Below, one piece after another: positions 33,092 to 44,000 of a stretch of 64,000 bases of DNA. A model generated the notes under the pieces. The model searched no databases and was not told where the DNA came from. It was given only the letters and a program-made list of their open reading frames with translations. Numbering within the stretch: position 1 is the stretch's first letter; each line of letters begins with the position of its first letter. This DNA is from Macrolepiota albuminosa (Eukaryota; Basidiomycota; Agaricomycetes; Agaricales; Agaricaceae), in NCBI GenBank assembly GCA_027475525.1, contig JAMWFC010000049.1, positions 1,489,297 to 1,553,296 on the forward strand. Direction: 5' to 3'. Position numbers and translations under genes: made by a program.

Positions 33092-34504
33092 ATGAGTAAT
33101 CCCATACCTGCAGCGCCCACTGACGGCGGGCGAAATGCCCACGACCTACGGGGAGACCCAGCAGACACCCAGGACGCGTCAGCGTCCAATGCGGGTCAGG
33201 TAAGACCCAAGGCTCGAGACCGAGGTCAGAGTACCGACCTAGCCGGGAATGAGAGCGAGGCCCGGAGAGCTGAAAGCTCACAGCAGGACGGTCCGCAACG
33301 CCTCCAAGACAAGATGCCCGGGGGATTAACGCCCCCAGTTACGCAGTTGCCAGGAGGACCACGACAGTCTAGCCGATTGGCTTCCAAAGGACCCCCGCAG
33401 GATGGCCGACAGTCAACCGGCGCCTATGGCGCCCCAGGAGACGCCGAGTCATCAGTACGGACTGGGAGAACCCTCCCTGCGAGCCGGAGCAGTGGGACCA
33501 GGCAGTCCACAGCGGGCCCAATGCCTTCTAAAGTAGCGGAAGCCCGCTTAGAAGAGGTACCGGAGGAGGCTGCAAGGCCTGAAGGATACCGCGCGGAAGA
33601 TCGATTTCCGCGCACACCAGCAGTGGAGGAAGCTCCAGAGGTTGTAGAGCTTCCAGAGGAGGTGATGGAGTCGTCAAGTGACGACGACGTCGGAGCAGAG
33701 GAACAGCGGCTGAAAACCGCGTACACCGTGCGCTTGCGGGTGTTCTGGGACTTGCACCCAGAGGTGATGAAATACACCACCCAAGCGTGACTCGAGCGCT
33801 ACGCGTCAGCCCATATAGTAGCACTTAGGCGACAAGGGCACGAAGTGCCCAATGTATTCAGTACAAAATATACTGATTTGATAGTGAGAATGCTCACTAT
33901 GGAACTGCAAATGTATTTGCAGTGGAAGGCCACAAGGCAATTGGGGGTCTCAACCCCCTGGAACCACACTTCTGAGGAATGCTTGGCATGTCGCAATCAA
34001 GATGTTGGAATCAAGCTAGTAGAGGCACTAGCACAGGCACAGGAAGTGCCTGAAGTAAAACTGGTGAGTACTTTCTATACTCCAGCAGGACAAGAGTGGC
34101 ATGAGGAGCCCCCACACATGCGTAACTGAGACCTTAGAACAGATATGTCAGGCCCGGATGGACGTGATAGTACCATGTTCAAGGTGGAGAGTGAGGCATC
34201 TGTGATGCCGCGTGTGCCCATGGCAGAAACATTGAGCGACAGAGTTGTGTATCAACGTATGCGCAATGGCAACCTCAGAACTAAGGGACAGTCCCTTATC
34301 AACAATCAGGGCATTGTATTTGAGGGCACTAAGCCCATTGATGAGATGCGTCGTCAATTTGTCATGCAGGGCCAGGAGAATCAAGCTTCTCCAGTCCCAG
34401 GGCGGCACAACAATCATGATCGAGGAGACCTCGATCGAGATGGCACCACGAGACATGATGCCCCTGGTAACGGCTGGGATGACAGCTCTAGGTCGACTCC
34501 TTGA
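33092..34504 (+). pseudogene. Gypsy-1 Gag N-terminal region, interrupted by TGA stops
   Basis: Starts MSNPIPAAPTDGG at 33,092 in a Pro/Gly/Arg-rich disordered region. The same frame continues to 34,504, broken by TGA at 33,788-33,790, 34,127-34,129 and 34,502-34,504. The second half (33,932-34,530) is one copy of a 599-bp tandem duplication whose sister lies at 34,531-35,129. At the third stop the sister copy has CGA, so this TGA arose by a C to T change in a CpG. The first stop also sits where CGA is a one-step ancestor. The duplication length is not a multiple of three, so the following Gag is in another frame. Confidence 0.65.
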
Positions 34505-35129
34505 GACGAGGGCAATTATGCCCACAGTCGACACGGCAATCGGGGGTCTCGACCCCCTGGAGCCACACATCCGAAGAATGCTCGGCACGATGCAATCAAG
34601 ACGTCGGAATCAAGCTAGTGGAGGCACTAGCACGGGCGCAAGAAGTGCCCGAAGTAAGACCGGTGAGTACTTTCTATACTCCAGCAGGACAAGGGTGGCG
34701 TGAGGAGCCCCCGCACATGCGTAACCATGACCGTAGGACAGATATGTCAGGTCCGGATGGGCACAATAGCACTGTGCTCAAAGTGGAAAGCGAGGCATCC
34801 GTGATGCCGTGCGTGCCCATGGCCGAAACGTTGAGCGACAGAGTCGCGTACCAACGTATGCGCAATGGCGACCTCAGGACTAAGGGACAGTCCTTTATAG
34901 ACGATCAGGGCATCGTATTCGAGGGCACTAAGCCCATTGACGAGATGCGTCATCAATTCGTCACGCAGGGTCAGGAGAATCAAGCTTCTCCAGGTCCAGG
35001 GCGGCGCAACGATCATGATCGAGGAGACTTCCTCGATCGAGATGGCGCCATGAGACGTGATGTCCCTGGTAACAGCCGGGATGACGGCCCTAGGTCGATT
35101 CCTCGAGACGAGGGCAATTATGCCCACAG
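33932..35129 (+). repeat. 599-bp tandem duplication within Gypsy-1 gag
   Basis: Copy 1 is 33,932-34,530 and copy 2 is 34,531-35,129. They align base for base over most of their length. The differences are dominated by CG in copy 2 against TG or CA in copy 1, for example AATCGG against AATTGG, CTCGACC against CTCAACC and GACGTCGG against GATGTTGG. Copy 1 therefore looks selectively deaminated. Confidence 0.85.
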
Positions 35130-37002
35130 TCAAGGAGGCTCGGGACGTCCCCCGCAAGGTGGACGGGGAAAGTCACTTCCCCATGCCGCTGATTTGGCGA
35201 CTAGATCCCCGGGTCAGCGGGAAGCCATCCGAATGCATCGTGAAGCCATGCACGATTGCCTGCATCGAGTAGTTGATGATGCCCTGGGCGTAACCTTACG
35301 GTTACCAGACGGAGTGAAGCTGCGTAAAGCAGACAGTAGGCACATTCGCGCCTATACAGGCGCGTCCAAGTTCAGCGACCTGGAAGATTGGGCGATGGAT
35401 GTATGCACCCATCTTGCCATGTGCTTATACGGAGGTGACCGTATGGAACGAGAACGAATTTTCGTTCTGCCTGAGTTCTTGGCCGGAGAGGCCATGGGTT
35501 GGTTTCGACGGGCAGTACTGCACGTCAATCGTGTCCAATATGACTGGACGTTTAAAGGAGTCCTTACAGGACTGTACGATCGATTCGTACACCCCTCAAC
35601 GCTCCAGGATGCAAGGCGGGACTTCCAGTCCGCCAAGTACACCGAGAAGTTGGGAGTACAAGGGTTCTATGATACCCTTAATGACCATGCCCAGAACATG
35701 GCAGTATACCCAGACGGGTATACAATGCTCGAAACGTTCTTGGATGGCATTCCAGTGGATATGCGCCGCTATTTGATACGTGAGGACGGATTGTCCCCAG
35801 AAGTCAACGATGTGGAAGAATTTGTGGCATATGCCATCCGGTATGAGCAGTCTCTGAAGACTGCTAACCACTACGAACATCGGAGTGGGCACAAAGGGGG
35901 ACCCAGGCGACTACCGCCTGGTGGGACACCATCACGGGGTCAGCATGTGGGGACCTTCCTGGCCAAAAAGACCGATTTGGACCGTGACCGCAACACGCAG
36001 TTTGTTGTACGCAGAACCCCTGCTGCGAACCGAGGGCTGAGCCGCCCACGCCCAGAGCGGGCGCCGGACGGCGAACGTCCTAAACCAAGGCCGGACTTCA
36101 AGCCGGCCAACCCACCGGGGCAGTCGGGGACTTGTTTCGCGTGTGGCCAACCAGGCCACTACGCTACCAACTGCCCTGTGAAGCCAGGACCCCCGAGGAA
36201 GGGGTATACACCCCGCGCCCACCTTCGAGCTGCACATACTGCAGCCGCGAGTGGGAGTGATGGAGACGTATCTGCCGAGTCTGAGGCGGAGCACCCCACA
36301 AACGACCAGGAGCCCCCAGAGGAGGCATCGGGCGCCGAGCCTGAGAGTGTGGTCGTGGAGGGGGAGGAGTACGTCACAGTCGACGTATATGACGACGTCT
36401 ATGACAATGAGTATTACAGTCACGACAGCGACTCTGAGTGCCTAGCGGCGATGATGGATTGGCCGCCCACAAATGATCCCGAACGGAATAACGTAGTTCA
36501 GATGAAGAAGGTGACCCTTCGTCATGCAGAGGGCACTTTGCAGCGCCCAACATTGAAACGAGCAGACAAGGAGTGCCTGGTCTCATATGTGGACGTAGAC
36601 GGCCACAAGGCATGGACCCTATGGGACTCTGGGAGTACCACATCGGGCATAACACCCCAGTTCGCCCATGTGTACGGAATATCCGTGCAGGAGTTGGATA
36701 CACCATTGGCGTTACAGCTGGGCACCGTAGGGAGCCGAGCCATGGTGCAGTATGGGACAAATGTGAATGTCCAAACGCCGGGCTCACGTAGCCAGGAATA
36801 CATGGATGTAGCGAACTTCGATCGCTACGATATGATACTGGGAACACCATTCATGCGGCGTAACAAAGTCATACTAGACTTTGACCAATGTCAGGTACTA
36901 GTGAATGGGAAAGTGATCCCAGCCGAACGAGCAACAGCAGACGACACTGATAATTGTCTGCGATGTCATCACACTATGGAGAAACGCAAGGACTCTCCAT
37001 GA
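34501..37002 (+). CDS. Gypsy-1 Gag-protease
   Basis: Open for 833 codons. The frame opens inside the duplicated segment, so the true N-terminus is uncertain. Capsid-like helical region at about aa 240-480 (KFSDLEDWAMDVCTHLAMCL, GEAMGWFRRAVLHVN). Zinc knuckle CFACGQPGHYATNC at about aa 545-558 (nt 36,134-36,175). An acidic linker is followed by a retropepsin-like domain at about aa 700-810, with catalytic LWDSGSTTSG and the distal MILGTPFM flap/hydrophobic motif. It ends at TGA 37,000-37,002. The frame is the same as that of Pol, so the two are separated by that single stop, which is followed at once by a 7-bp stem-loop. Confidence 0.88.
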   Translation: MRRGQLCPQSTRQSGVSTPWSHTSEECSARCNQDVGIKLVEALARAQEVPEVRPVSTFYTPAGQGWREEPPHMRNHDRRTDMSGPDGHNSTVLKVESEASVMPCVPMAETLSDRVAYQRMRNGDLRTKGQSFIDDQGIVFEGTKPIDEMRHQFVTQGQENQASPGPGRRNDHDRGDFLDRDGAMRRDVPGNSRDDGPRSIPRDEGNYAHSQGGSGRPPQGGRGKSLPHAADLATRSPGQREAIRMHREAMHDCLHRVVDDALGVTLRLPDGVKLRKADSRHIRAYTGASKFSDLEDWAMDVCTHLAMCLYGGDRMERERIFVLPEFLAGEAMGWFRRAVLHVNRVQYDWTFKGVLTGLYDRFVHPSTLQDARRDFQSAKYTEKLGVQGFYDTLNDHAQNMAVYPDGYTMLETFLDGIPVDMRRYLIREDGLSPEVNDVEEFVAYAIRYEQSLKTANHYEHRSGHKGGPRRLPPGGTPSRGQHVGTFLAKKTDLDRDRNTQFVVRRTPAANRGLSRPRPERAPDGERPKPRPDFKPANPPGQSGTCFACGQPGHYATNCPVKPGPPRKGYTPRAHLRAAHTAAASGSDGDVSAESEAEHPTNDQEPPEEASGAEPESVVVEGEEYVTVDVYDDVYDNEYYSHDSDSECLAAMMDWPPTNDPERNNVVQMKKVTLRHAEGTLQRPTLKRADKECLVSYVDVDGHKAWTLWDSGSTTSGITPQFAHVYGISVQELDTPLALQLGTVGSRAMVQYGTNVNVQTPGSRSQEYMDVANFDRYDMILGTPFMRRNKVILDFDQCQVLVNGKVIPAERATADDTDNCLRCHHTMEKRKDSP

Positions 37003-37004
37003 CT

Positions 37005-37027
37005 TGGCCGGTGCAGAGTGCCGGCCA
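37005..37027 (+). promoter_or_regulatory. Stem-loop directly after the Gag-Pro stop codon
   Basis: TGGCCGG (37,005-37,011) pairs perfectly with CCGGCCA (37,021-37,027) around a 9-nt loop, two bases after the TGA at 37,000-37,002. Gag-Pro and Pol are in one frame across it. This arrangement would suit stop-codon readthrough, by analogy with gammaretroviral gag-pol. The alternative is that the TGA is a decayed CGA and the stem is fortuitous. Confidence 0.4.
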
Positions 37028-40000
37028 TGGAGGATGTGGAGGAGGAAGTGCAGGCTATGCCTGGACTGAGAGCAGACCACAATGTGGTAATGATGAGCGA
37101 GGAGGAGTATCAAGCCTCCAAGAGGAGCAACGAGCGAATAATCGCTCCTGAGATTCGAGGCACAAGGCCTCCGGACAAACGCCATCAAAAGGCGAGACGA
37201 CGGGAGGACTCAGTGGATGTATGTCCACCTACGTCCTCACGAGTCAAGTTGGAAGACTTGAAAGACAGCATCCGAGAGGCGGAAGCCTCAGTAGAGGGGG
37301 ACACACGGTCCCTATGGGAGCGACCAGCTCCCCTACCGGAGTACGACTGGGCATACGACCCCCGAATGCTGCAAGAGTGGAACGAGCTGGTGGCAGCCAC
37401 GTGTGCGCAAAATGCGCACCAGAGACAGATGACCGTCAAACCAGCATATCGCCAGCCAGCCCCGGACGAGGTATCCATAGCATACTCGCTTGTACGTGAA
37501 GGAAGAAGCCTCGTGGCTTATAAGACAGCGGCAGCGGGTGCTCCGCTGAGACTACATATACCTGATGACAGTGTCAATCGGGTGCTCGCAATGCGCGAGC
37601 AGTATGCACCGCCGCCTCGGCCACCCTCAGAGACGGTGGAAGTACTTCCCCCGGTGCGTATGAAGGGGAAGCAGAAGGCGACAAGCCTTCGTGAGGAAGA
37701 TATTCCTCGGTTGCGTCAGCAATGGCAAGAAGAATTTGCCGACATGGTCAATGGGACCAAGGAGGAGCTCCCACCGTGGCGGGAGGTGAACCATGAGATT
37801 AATCTCATAGACGAGAACAAGCAGTATAAGTACCACTTGCCGCGCTGTCCGCGCGCCCTCCAGGAGCAACTACGCGATAAGACTAATCGCTATTTGAATG
37901 CCCAATGGTGGTCCCCATGCACCACCGCTCAAGCTGCACCGCTATTGTGCATCCCGAAGAAGGATGGAACCCTTCAAACAGCCCTTGATGCGCGTCAGCG
38001 CAATGACAATACCATAAAGGATGTAACTCCTTTACCAGATCAAGAGGTGATCCGGGAAGACGTGGCTTGGGCGAAGTATCGCTCGAAGATTGACCTTACT
38101 GACGCCTACGAGCAGGTGCGCATTCGCACTGAGGACGTTCCAAAGACCGTATTTGCGTTGATCATGGGTACATTCACGAGCAATATAATGCAGATCGGAG
38201 ACTGCAATGCTCCAGCAACTTTCCAGAGGCTAATGACCTCTATCTTCCGAGACGTAATAGGACGGTTCATGCACGTCTACTTAGATGACATATTCATCTA
38301 CTCGGATACTATGGAGGAGCATGAACAGCACCTCAGAGTCGTATTCGAACGACTGCGCAAATACAAGTTGTACTTGAAGTGGAAAAAATGTGAGCTCTAC
38401 GCTCAGAGTATAGACTGCCTAGGGCATGTCATAGACGAGCGGGGTATCCACCCTGATCAGGACAAGCTCGATCGTATTCGGGAGTGGTGCACGCCCCGAA
38501 ACTACAATGACATCCAACGATTCGTTGGCCTTGTCAACTACATATCGAGCTTCTTGCCCGATGTCACAGCCTATACTGGGCCACTTATGGCCATGACGCA
38601 GAACGGATCACCGTTCAATTGGAGGCCGTTGCACCAGCGGTGCTTCGAGATGGTCAAACGGATCTGTACAAAGACTCCGGTGATTCGACCAATCGACCCT
38701 AGACGGGACGAGCCAATATGGCTCATTTGCGACGCGTCCAAGACAGGCATCGGAGCCATGTACGGCCAGGGAAGCAGCTGGCAGACGTGCTGCCCAGCAG
38801 GGTTCATGTCGAAGAAGTTTACGACGGCCCAGCAAAACTATGCAGTGCACGAGCTGGAGACTCTTGCCATACTCGAGGCCCTCCTCAAGTGGGAGGATAA
38901 GCTGATGGGATACCCCATCCACATCATAACGGACCACAAGGCCCTTGAGTTCTTTAAAACTCAGGTGAACTTGTCGCCGTGCCAGCGACGGTGGATAGAC
39001 TACATGTCGAGATACCAGTTCGACATCACCTATGTTAAAGGTGAACTCAACAAAGTGGCAGACTGCTTGTCGCGCTACTTTGAGAGTGATGTAGTCGGGG
39101 AGGCTCACGAGCCTCATGAGTATGTGCAGGCAGACTGCCGCATAGACCCTGATGGAGAGGATTTACCTCTCCACCGATACCAGGAGCTCAGGGAGCATGT
39201 CCTGGAAGTACGCGCTATGCGTGATGATGAACGGAGGCGAAGCACTCGCCTCAGAGAGCAGCGTGAAGAACGGGACGTAGCCGCCCAGTTGCTCAAGGAG
39301 CATGAAGCCGTGGATCCAGCGTCCACTAGGGAGCATGAGCACCACGATGTACCCGTTACGCTTGCGGAGATGCTCGAAGGCGAATTGCCTTCATCCCAGC
39401 CTCCTAGCCTGGTCAATGACGACTTCCGGCAGGAGGTGGTGCAGGACTATGGCGATGATCCTCTCTTCGCCGAGATAATCGCCAATCCTGATGACCATCC
39501 TCGGTTCAGGCATGAGCCTGGTGGACTCATCACGACAGAGAACCGTCAAGGGGTGGCGGTGGTATGCCTCCCCCGTACGCGTACCCTTGTTACGCGGGTC
39601 TTGGATCAGGCCCATGCCCTGGTGGGGCACTTTGGTGCCGCCCGGACGTTGGGCTACATCCGGAGATGGTATTGGTGGCCACGTATGGCCCAAGAAGTGA
39701 CTAAGTTTTGCGCGTCATGCGCAGCGTGTCAGAGGGCAAAGTTGCCCCCTGGATCCCCTCCCGGGAAGCTACACCAGCTACCTGTGCCAGTGAAACCCTG
39801 GGACTCAATCGGAATGGACTTTGTAGGTCCCTTTCCCGAGTCCAGAGGGTTCGATTACCTCTGGGTAGTCATATGCCGCATGATGAGCATGGTGCACCTC
39901 ATACCGGTGCGAACTACGCTGACGGCTAAGGAGCTGTCGTGGATCTACCTGAGGGAGATCGTTAGGCTGCATGGGCTGCCTAGCACCATTGTAAGCGATC

Positions 40001-40905
40001 GTGACTCGAAGTTCACGTCTCAATGGTGGAAAGAACTCCACAAACTGCTAGGAGCGCGACTCCTCATGTCGACGTCCTTCCATCCTCAAACGGATGGGCA
40101 GACAGAGCGGGCTAACCGCAGTATAGGTCAGATTTTGAGGGCGGTTGTTTGCCCTGACCAACGGGACTGGGTGGACTGGTGTCCACTCACCGAGTTCGCA
40201 ATTAACGCCAGTGTCTCGGATACCACAGGGTATGTGCCCTTTGAACTCAACGGAGGGTACTTGCCCTCCATGCTGCACGAAGTTCGTGCTGATACGGTGG
40301 CTCACCGTGGAGTGGTCGAGTTCGCCAGGCAGGCCCTGGAGAACATCGCGGCAGCGCATGACGCCATCATAGAGGCGCGAGTCTTCCAGGCAAAAAACGC
40401 CAATCACCGTAGGCGAGCGGACCCGCCAATAGCAGTAGGAGCGTTGGTCTACCTATCAACGCGTAATCTGAAGCTCCCAAAGGGACGGGCGAGTAAACTC
40501 TGCCCAAAATGGGTAGGCCCATACCGCGTCCTAGACGCAGAGCCAAGTACCTCCAACTACGTGTTGGAGCTGCCTCTGGCATTACAGGAACGACGCATCG
40601 TTCCTAAGTTTCATGTGTCGCTGTTGCGACCTTACAGCGCGTCTGACGATGCGCTGTTCCCTAACAGGGCAACCCCGGGCCCCTATGATTTTGGGGCTCA
40701 AGACGATGACGAATGGTTCGTCGAGTGCATAATTGGGCACCGGTGGACTGAGCGTAACACGCTCGAGTTTGAAGTACGATGGTCCCTGGGGGACACAACA
40801 TGGGAGCCACACTCCCATTGCTCCAAGCTAGCGGCACTTGACCGTTATTTGGAGTTGAAGGGCGTTAAGCGCCCACATCAATTAAGTAAGCATGCCGGCG
40901 CTTAA
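37018..40905 (+). CDS. Gypsy-1 Pol: reverse transcriptase, RNase H, integrase, chromodomain-like tail
   Basis: 1295 codons, uninterrupted; the first ATG is at 37,027. RT spans roughly aa 300-480, with KIDLTDAYEQVRI and catalytic YLDD (about 421, in HVYLDDIFIYSD). RNase H follows at about 555-680 with WLICDASKTGIGA and an ITDHKALEFF motif. The integrase zinc domain is H...H...CASCAAC (about 875-910). The catalytic core has DFVGPF, VSDRDSKF and GQTERANRSI (the D, D and E residues). The C-terminus has a WFVECIIGHRW...FEVRW...TTWEP chromodomain-like fold, which in chromoviruses can steer integration to chromatin marks. RT-RNase H-integrase order defines Ty3/Gypsy. It is homologous to Gypsy-4 Pol at 62,567-63,943. 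Confidence 0.94.
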   Translation: MPAMEDVEEEVQAMPGLRADHNVVMMSEEEYQASKRSNERIIAPEIRGTRPPDKRHQKARRREDSVDVCPPTSSRVKLEDLKDSIREAEASVEGDTRSLWERPAPLPEYDWAYDPRMLQEWNELVAATCAQNAHQRQMTVKPAYRQPAPDEVSIAYSLVREGRSLVAYKTAAAGAPLRLHIPDDSVNRVLAMREQYAPPPRPPSETVEVLPPVRMKGKQKATSLREEDIPRLRQQWQEEFADMVNGTKEELPPWREVNHEINLIDENKQYKYHLPRCPRALQEQLRDKTNRYLNAQWWSPCTTAQAAPLLCIPKKDGTLQTALDARQRNDNTIKDVTPLPDQEVIREDVAWAKYRSKIDLTDAYEQVRIRTEDVPKTVFALIMGTFTSNIMQIGDCNAPATFQRLMTSIFRDVIGRFMHVYLDDIFIYSDTMEEHEQHLRVVFERLRKYKLYLKWKKCELYAQSIDCLGHVIDERGIHPDQDKLDRIREWCTPRNYNDIQRFVGLVNYISSFLPDVTAYTGPLMAMTQNGSPFNWRPLHQRCFEMVKRICTKTPVIRPIDPRRDEPIWLICDASKTGIGAMYGQGSSWQTCCPAGFMSKKFTTAQQNYAVHELETLAILEALLKWEDKLMGYPIHIITDHKALEFFKTQVNLSPCQRRWIDYMSRYQFDITYVKGELNKVADCLSRYFESDVVGEAHEPHEYVQADCRIDPDGEDLPLHRYQELREHVLEVRAMRDDERRRSTRLREQREERDVAAQLLKEHEAVDPASTREHEHHDVPVTLAEMLEGELPSSQPPSLVNDDFRQEVVQDYGDDPLFAEIIANPDDHPRFRHEPGGLITTENRQGVAVVCLPRTRTLVTRVLDQAHALVGHFGAARTLGYIRRWYWWPRMAQEVTKFCASCAACQRAKLPPGSPPGKLHQLPVPVKPWDSIGMDFVGPFPESRGFDYLWVVICRMMSMVHLIPVRTTLTAKELSWIYLREIVRLHGLPSTIVSDRDSKFTSQWWKELHKLLGARLLMSTSFHPQTDGQTERANRSIGQILRAVVCPDQRDWVDWCPLTEFAINASVSDTTGYVPFELNGGYLPSMLHEVRADTVAHRGVVEFARQALENIAAAHDAIIEARVFQAKNANHRRRADPPIAVGALVYLSTRNLKLPKGRASKLCPKWVGPYRVLDAEPSTSNYVLELPLALQERRIVPKFHVSLLRPYSASDDALFPNRATPGPYDFGAQDDDEWFVECIIGHRWTERNTLEFEVRWSLGDTTWEPHSHCSKLAALDRYLELKGVKRPHQLSKHAGA

Positions 40906-41007
40906 TTTGATCGGCAGTGCCGATCGCAGCTTGGCTGAGTTAGTCAGCAGCTGTGGCTGAAACACGTCTTAAAAGGCAAAATTTCTTTTTCGCTTTTTTC
41001 CCCAACC

Positions 41008-44000
41008 ATGGACAGCATGCCCGTGGACTTGAGTGAGCAGCAGCAGCAGCAGTTTGAGAGTACGCCGTCGGTCTTACCGTCGGCTGAAGGGGGGGGGCAG
41101 ATGGCTCCCCCGCTGACCCAAAATGCACCCCAGTGGGGACAATCGCAACCAGCTGTGGGCTTCCCACAGCAGCAGCAACCACCAGCGGCGGGCTACCTGC
41201 CGCAGCAGCCGGTGATCAGTGGCTATCCGCCACTTCAAACCATGCAGGGCAACTTCATGCCCCAGAACGCACCTGTGGGCGGCTATCAGCCCCAACAACC
41301 AGCACCGGGCGCTTATGCGCCACATCACACCGAGGGCCAATTCCAGCAACAGGCCTACGGGGGGCTAGTCAGCCCCCAAGCAGCGTCGGCATGGAGGCAG
41401 CTTGCCCCTGTACCGGCAACAGGGCAACTGGGGACACATCCTTTTCCCCAGTTTACCGCCCCAGCGCACTACCCTGGGATGGGTGGTGTGCCCGTAATGA
41501 TGCCATACCCCCCGGCTTGGATGGGGGCTTGGGGCGCAATGCCCCAGTACAGCGACTCGCATGAGTTGCAAGCCAAGGGAGGCCGGTCGATTTCTCTGTC
41601 AACCACAGCACCAATTGACAATCTAGAGGGATGCAAAGCATCCCTCGTGCAGGCCACCGCGGCCAGTGAGAGTACAGAAACTCTCAATACAGAACGGAGC
41701 ATCAGTTCATCGGCTGATGCGCTGACGGAGAGCTTGGCCAAGCTCTCCTTGCTACAGCGGCTGGAAATGCCGCACCCATCCGAGCCCAGCTCGGAAGAAG
41801 AGTCGCGTCCTCGACGCGACAAAGGAAAAGCACGGGCTGTCGAGCCCACTCACAGCCAGGACTTAGTCCTGGCTACCCTTCTCCAACGTCTGGGAGATAA
41901 CGGGTACGATGTACCTGCAGAGTCGTCATTCCTCCGCGATGCGGAGGCAGTCGTCCTCATCTGCCGGATGATGGACGACATGGATCATATGCGTGCTCAG
42001 CGCAAAACTGATCTCCTTGCCATTTCGGCTGCTCGTAAGCGGCAGATTACACCCCCGAGTTGGGACACCGACTCCAGCAAAAGGGCGCGTCGGCAAGGAG
42101 TGGAGGACGCGCCCTCCCGCTCGATTAAGTCGAGCGTTGCTGCCCCCGGCCGGGAGGCCGGTCTAGGACGGGACATCCTCCCCTATGAAGATGTTCCTGC
42201 TCCAGCCGCCCCCCGGCTTATCCAGCGCCTCGCCAGCGGTGCGTCTGAGGTCGCGTCTTCGCGACCAGTATCCGTGGTATCCACCACGTACTCTGGGGAG
42301 CAGAGTTCCAGGGGCGTGAGCACACGCCCCATTGAGGCCAAGGCCTCACAACCCCGAAAGGATTGTCGGGGTAAGCAACCGGAAGGGCGCGCCTACGTCA
42401 ACGTGCACTTCCCCGAGGATGCCCCGAAAGGGGCCCCAGGGGCTAACATCCCCTTTTTACCCGCTATACTGGTAGAGGGCCTGCCAGCCCGACTCCCGCG
42501 GTGTGTGTGGGCAATGGACCCACGATCTGAGAAGTCGGAGCCGGAGAGGCTGCCTTCCCCTCCCTCCGACGACGATTGGTATGAGGAGCCTGAAGAGGCT
42601 CGTATGGAATCCCCAGTGCCGCACAAGACGGCGGCACAGCGTATGGCACGCGAACGGTGCAACAGCAATCGACGAGCCAAGATGGAGCGTCGGGCGCAGA
42701 ACAGCGCCAAACGAGGGGCCGCCCTCCTTGAGGACGAAACCGGGCGCATCCCTGATGCGCTCGGTGTGGTGATCTACCGTGATCACACTATTGAGCGCCA
42801 GAACTCATTCTTTGGCGCGGGGTTGGCTCCCCAATTCTATTGGTCGCCAATGACCAATACCATCTTCGTTGGGCAAGAAGCCCGCGCAGCCAGGTCCTTC
42901 GAGGACGATAAACAGGGCAACGCCGCCGCGACGCCCCACAACAGTAAGGTGTACCAAGTTGCACCTCGCGGGTTTCCCCGCAGTCCTCGAGAAGTCCGCA
43001 GACTTCATGCACTGGTTAACAACCAGTTTACGCCGCTTTGTCAGCGTCAGTTGGGCTACCTCTTGCTCAACGAATTCAAGCGGGTGGCGCTCAACTGCCA
43101 CCCTACAGCCCGAGACAGAGCTATGTCTCATTTACTCGACGAGGTCGAGTATAGGACTATCGCGGTACCCTTCACGAGTCCAGAGGAGCGGGAGAACATC
43201 CCGCGAATGATTGTGCCATCGCGGCTCTATCGCCGCAAAGAGGGAGGGAAAATCGCCTTCGTCGGCCTTAACCCCCCTGATCCAAAGCAACCATTTGCTT
43301 TGGACTACCTGGGCTCATATGCCCTCCTCTATGGACGCCCTGGGACGTCCAACATGTGGACCGGTCTGGCCATGGACCGAGCCATGCGCATTCATTGGCG
43401 CAGCCTCTTTGGGTTTGCGCTTGTATGCGCCCTCAGCGCCAGCCGCCCCTCCAAGGCCACGGTACACAAGTACCTGGCCTACGTCTTCGCCAGGCCAGGC
43501 CTCTACAAAGAGGCCGTGGCTGAGTACGAGGCGGCCACGGGGCAAGCCTTCGAGCCTCTCCACGCCGACGACCCTACCTTCGAGGTTCGGGCTGTGGACA
43601 TCCCGGAAGCGTCAGCTTCCGTATTCACCACTTCGGACGTGTTACGCGTCCTTCTTCACAATCAAATTCCGGTCAGCTGGGCTGACCACGCGTACACTTA
43701 TGGGGTCACCTACTTGGCCCATCTATTCTTCAGCGACAGCCGGCTCTACAACGAGGTGGCTGCTATCGACGACAAGAGGCTACAACGGCCTCGACCACTA
43801 CGGTACACCCCAGTCCATCCCGCAGTGGGATGGGTGGCGCGAGGCCACCATTGGCGACCGCCAACGCCTGATGCTCCAGCAGCAGGACAGTCGTTGTGCA
43901 TACGACGACGCACTCGCCAAGGGGATGTACCTCTCTATCGGGCAAGACATTCATGCCCACAAAATCTGGACGCGCCAGTACCCATCCGACACCGGGGATC

